The position numbers were made by a program, and so were the translations under genes. Positions 63,166-64,000 of a stretch of DNA of 64,000 bases are shown here, piece after piece. Numbering within the stretch: position 1 is the stretch's first letter; each line of letters begins with the position of its first letter. The notes beneath the pieces are model-generated. The model was not told where the DNA came from. It made no database searches and saw only the letters and a program-made list of their open reading frames with translations. The stretch spans positions 62,001 to 126,000 of the forward strand of contig NZ_VUMV01000005.1 of the NCBI RefSeq assembly GCF_009696005.1, in the 5' to 3' direction. This DNA is from Bilifractor porci (GTDB lineage: Bacteria > Bacillota > Clostridia > Lachnospirales > Lachnospiraceae).

Positions 63166-63348
63166 ATGGCAGATAAGAAGATTAAAGTTACATTGGTTAA
63201 GTCCACCATCGGCTGTGTTCCCAAACACAGAAAGATGATTGAGGGCATCGGATTAAGAAAATTACATCACTCAGTAGAACTTCCCGATAACGACGCGACT
63301 CGCGGAATTATCCGTCAGGTAGGCTATCTGCTGAAGGTAGAAGAGTAA
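63166..63348 (+). CDS. rpmD: 50S ribosomal protein L30
   Basis: 60 residues: KIKVTLVKSTIGCVPKHRKM and RGIIRQVGYLLKVEE, normal length for this small protein that touches domain II of 23S rRNA. Confidence 0.97.
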   Translation: MADKKIKVTLVKSTIGCVPKHRKMIEGIGLRKLHHSVELPDNDATRGIIRQVGYLLKVEE

Positions 63349-63371
63349 TCTTGTCAAAGGAGGGTACCTAA

Positions 63372-63812
63372 ATGGATTTATCAAATTTGCAGCCGGCAGA
63401 TGGCTCCAGACACAGTGATAATTTCCGCAGAGGCCGCGGCCATGGTTCCGGAAACGGAAAGACCGCAGGCAAGGGGCATAAGGGACAGAAAGCACGTTCC
63501 GGAGCACCCAGACCCGGATTCGAGGGCGGCCAGATGCCTCTGTTCCGCAGACTTCCGAAGCGCGGTTTTACCTGCAGAAATTCTAAAGATATCGTGGCAG
63601 TTAACGTATCCGAGCTGGAGAGACTGGAAGACGGAACGGAAGTTACCATTGCAGCTCTTGTTGAAAACGGAATCATTTCTAATCCGAGAGACGGTGTAAA
63701 GATTCTCGGAAACGGCGAGCTTACCAAAAAGCTCAATGTAAAGGTCACTGCTTGCAGTGAAGGCGCGAAAGCCAAAATTGAAGCGGCAGGTGGAACAGTA
63801 GAGGTGGTCTGA
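63372..63812 (+). CDS. rplO: 50S ribosomal protein L15
   Basis: 146 residues: [20 protein letters not shown] and [18 protein letters not shown]. The stop shares a base with the secY ATG. Confidence 0.98.
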   Translation: MDLSNLQPADGSRHSDNFRRGRGHGSGNGKTAGKGHKGQKARSGAPRPGFEGGQMPLFRRLPKRGFTCRNSKDIVAVNVSELERLEDGTEVTIAALVENGIISNPRDGVKILGNGELTKKLNVKVTACSEGAKAKIEAAGGTVEVV

Positions 63813-64000
63813 TGCTTAAAACGTTACGTGATGCATTCAGGGTAAAGGAAATACGGCGCAGGTTGCTTTACGTGTGCCTGATGCTGCTGGTAATCCGATT
63901 GGCATCTCAGGTTCCAGTACCTGGCGTTGACACAGATTTTTTCAAAAATTATTTCAGCACAAACTCCAATGATGCATTCGATTTTCTGAATGCGTTCACC
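63812..64000 (+). CDS. secY: Preprotein translocase subunit SecY (partial, 3' end outside window)
   Basis: 63 residues visible from the ATG at 63812: [20 protein letters not shown], then the first transmembrane helix and IRLASQVPVPGVD, the standard SecY start. SecY is the channel of the general secretion pathway. Its place after rplO completes the usual spc order. Confidence 0.97.
   Translation, partial: MLKTLRDAFRVKEIRRRLLYVCLMLLVIRLASQVPVPGVDTDFFKNYFSTNSNDAFDFLNAFT

Overview
The window reads as chromosomal DNA of an anaerobic, moderately GC-rich Firmicute, most likely a member of the Lachnospiraceae (Clostridia). The reasons are the gene order (cdaA-cdaR upstream of glmS, a contiguous S10-spc ribosomal block with zinc-type S14, gdpP-rplI-dnaB), the oxygen-sensitive protein types (two radical SAM enzymes, a 2[4Fe-4S] ferredoxin, PyrK-dependent PyrD), a DUF4317-type protein, and strong AGGAGG ribosome binding sites. 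No rRNA, tRNA, CRISPR array or intact insertion sequence was seen.

Layout. 1-8.2 kb: the end of a RecD2-type helicase, comF, two membrane proteins of unknown role, the c-di-AMP synthase module cdaA-cdaR, an HPr-like protein standing where glmM is usually found, and glmS. 8.2-14 kb: a cold-shock gene on the minus strand, then the pyrimidine operon pyrC-pyrF-pyrK-pyrD-pyrE with a small membrane protein attached. 14-20 kb: an M29-type aminopeptidase with a long N-terminal extension, then purE-purM-purN-purD. 20-25 kb: an AI-2E/PerM-type transporter, a small hydrolase, a truncated COG2865-type regulator, a short DUF4317-like protein and a MATE exporter.

25-41 kb is the accessory-looking part. 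It holds two paralogous radical SAM/SPASM-like enzymes about 13 kb apart, a divergent AraC regulator, two complete heterodimeric ABC exporters, a DtxR/MntR-type metal regulator, a candidate metal-regulated non-coding RNA, a zinc-ribbon protein and asnB. The two radical SAM genes share an unusual spaced promoter motif (TTTCGGAC-N13-TGTCCCA). 41-45.2 kb is a three-gene sugar-nucleotide cassette: a ThDP enzyme, an SDR and CDP-glucose 4,6-dehydratase.

45-53.8 kb: an XRE regulator, a second candidate structured RNA, ssb, the c-di-AMP phosphodiesterase gdpP with rplI and dnaB, a ferredoxin, a DUF1858-type protein, a GNAT acetyltransferase and a highly charged membrane protein. 53.8-54.2 kb is a repeat region with a 178-bp segment bounded by perfect 13-bp inverted repeats. 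54.2-64 kb is the S10-spc operon from rpsJ to the start of secY.

Thus both the synthase (CdaA) and a hydrolase (GdpP) for c-di-AMP, complete pyrimidine steps from dihydroorotate formation to OMP decarboxylation, and part of the purine pathway lie in one window. Start codons were chosen from ribosome binding sites and family lengths. All functional calls rest on motifs and recalled family features, not on searches.
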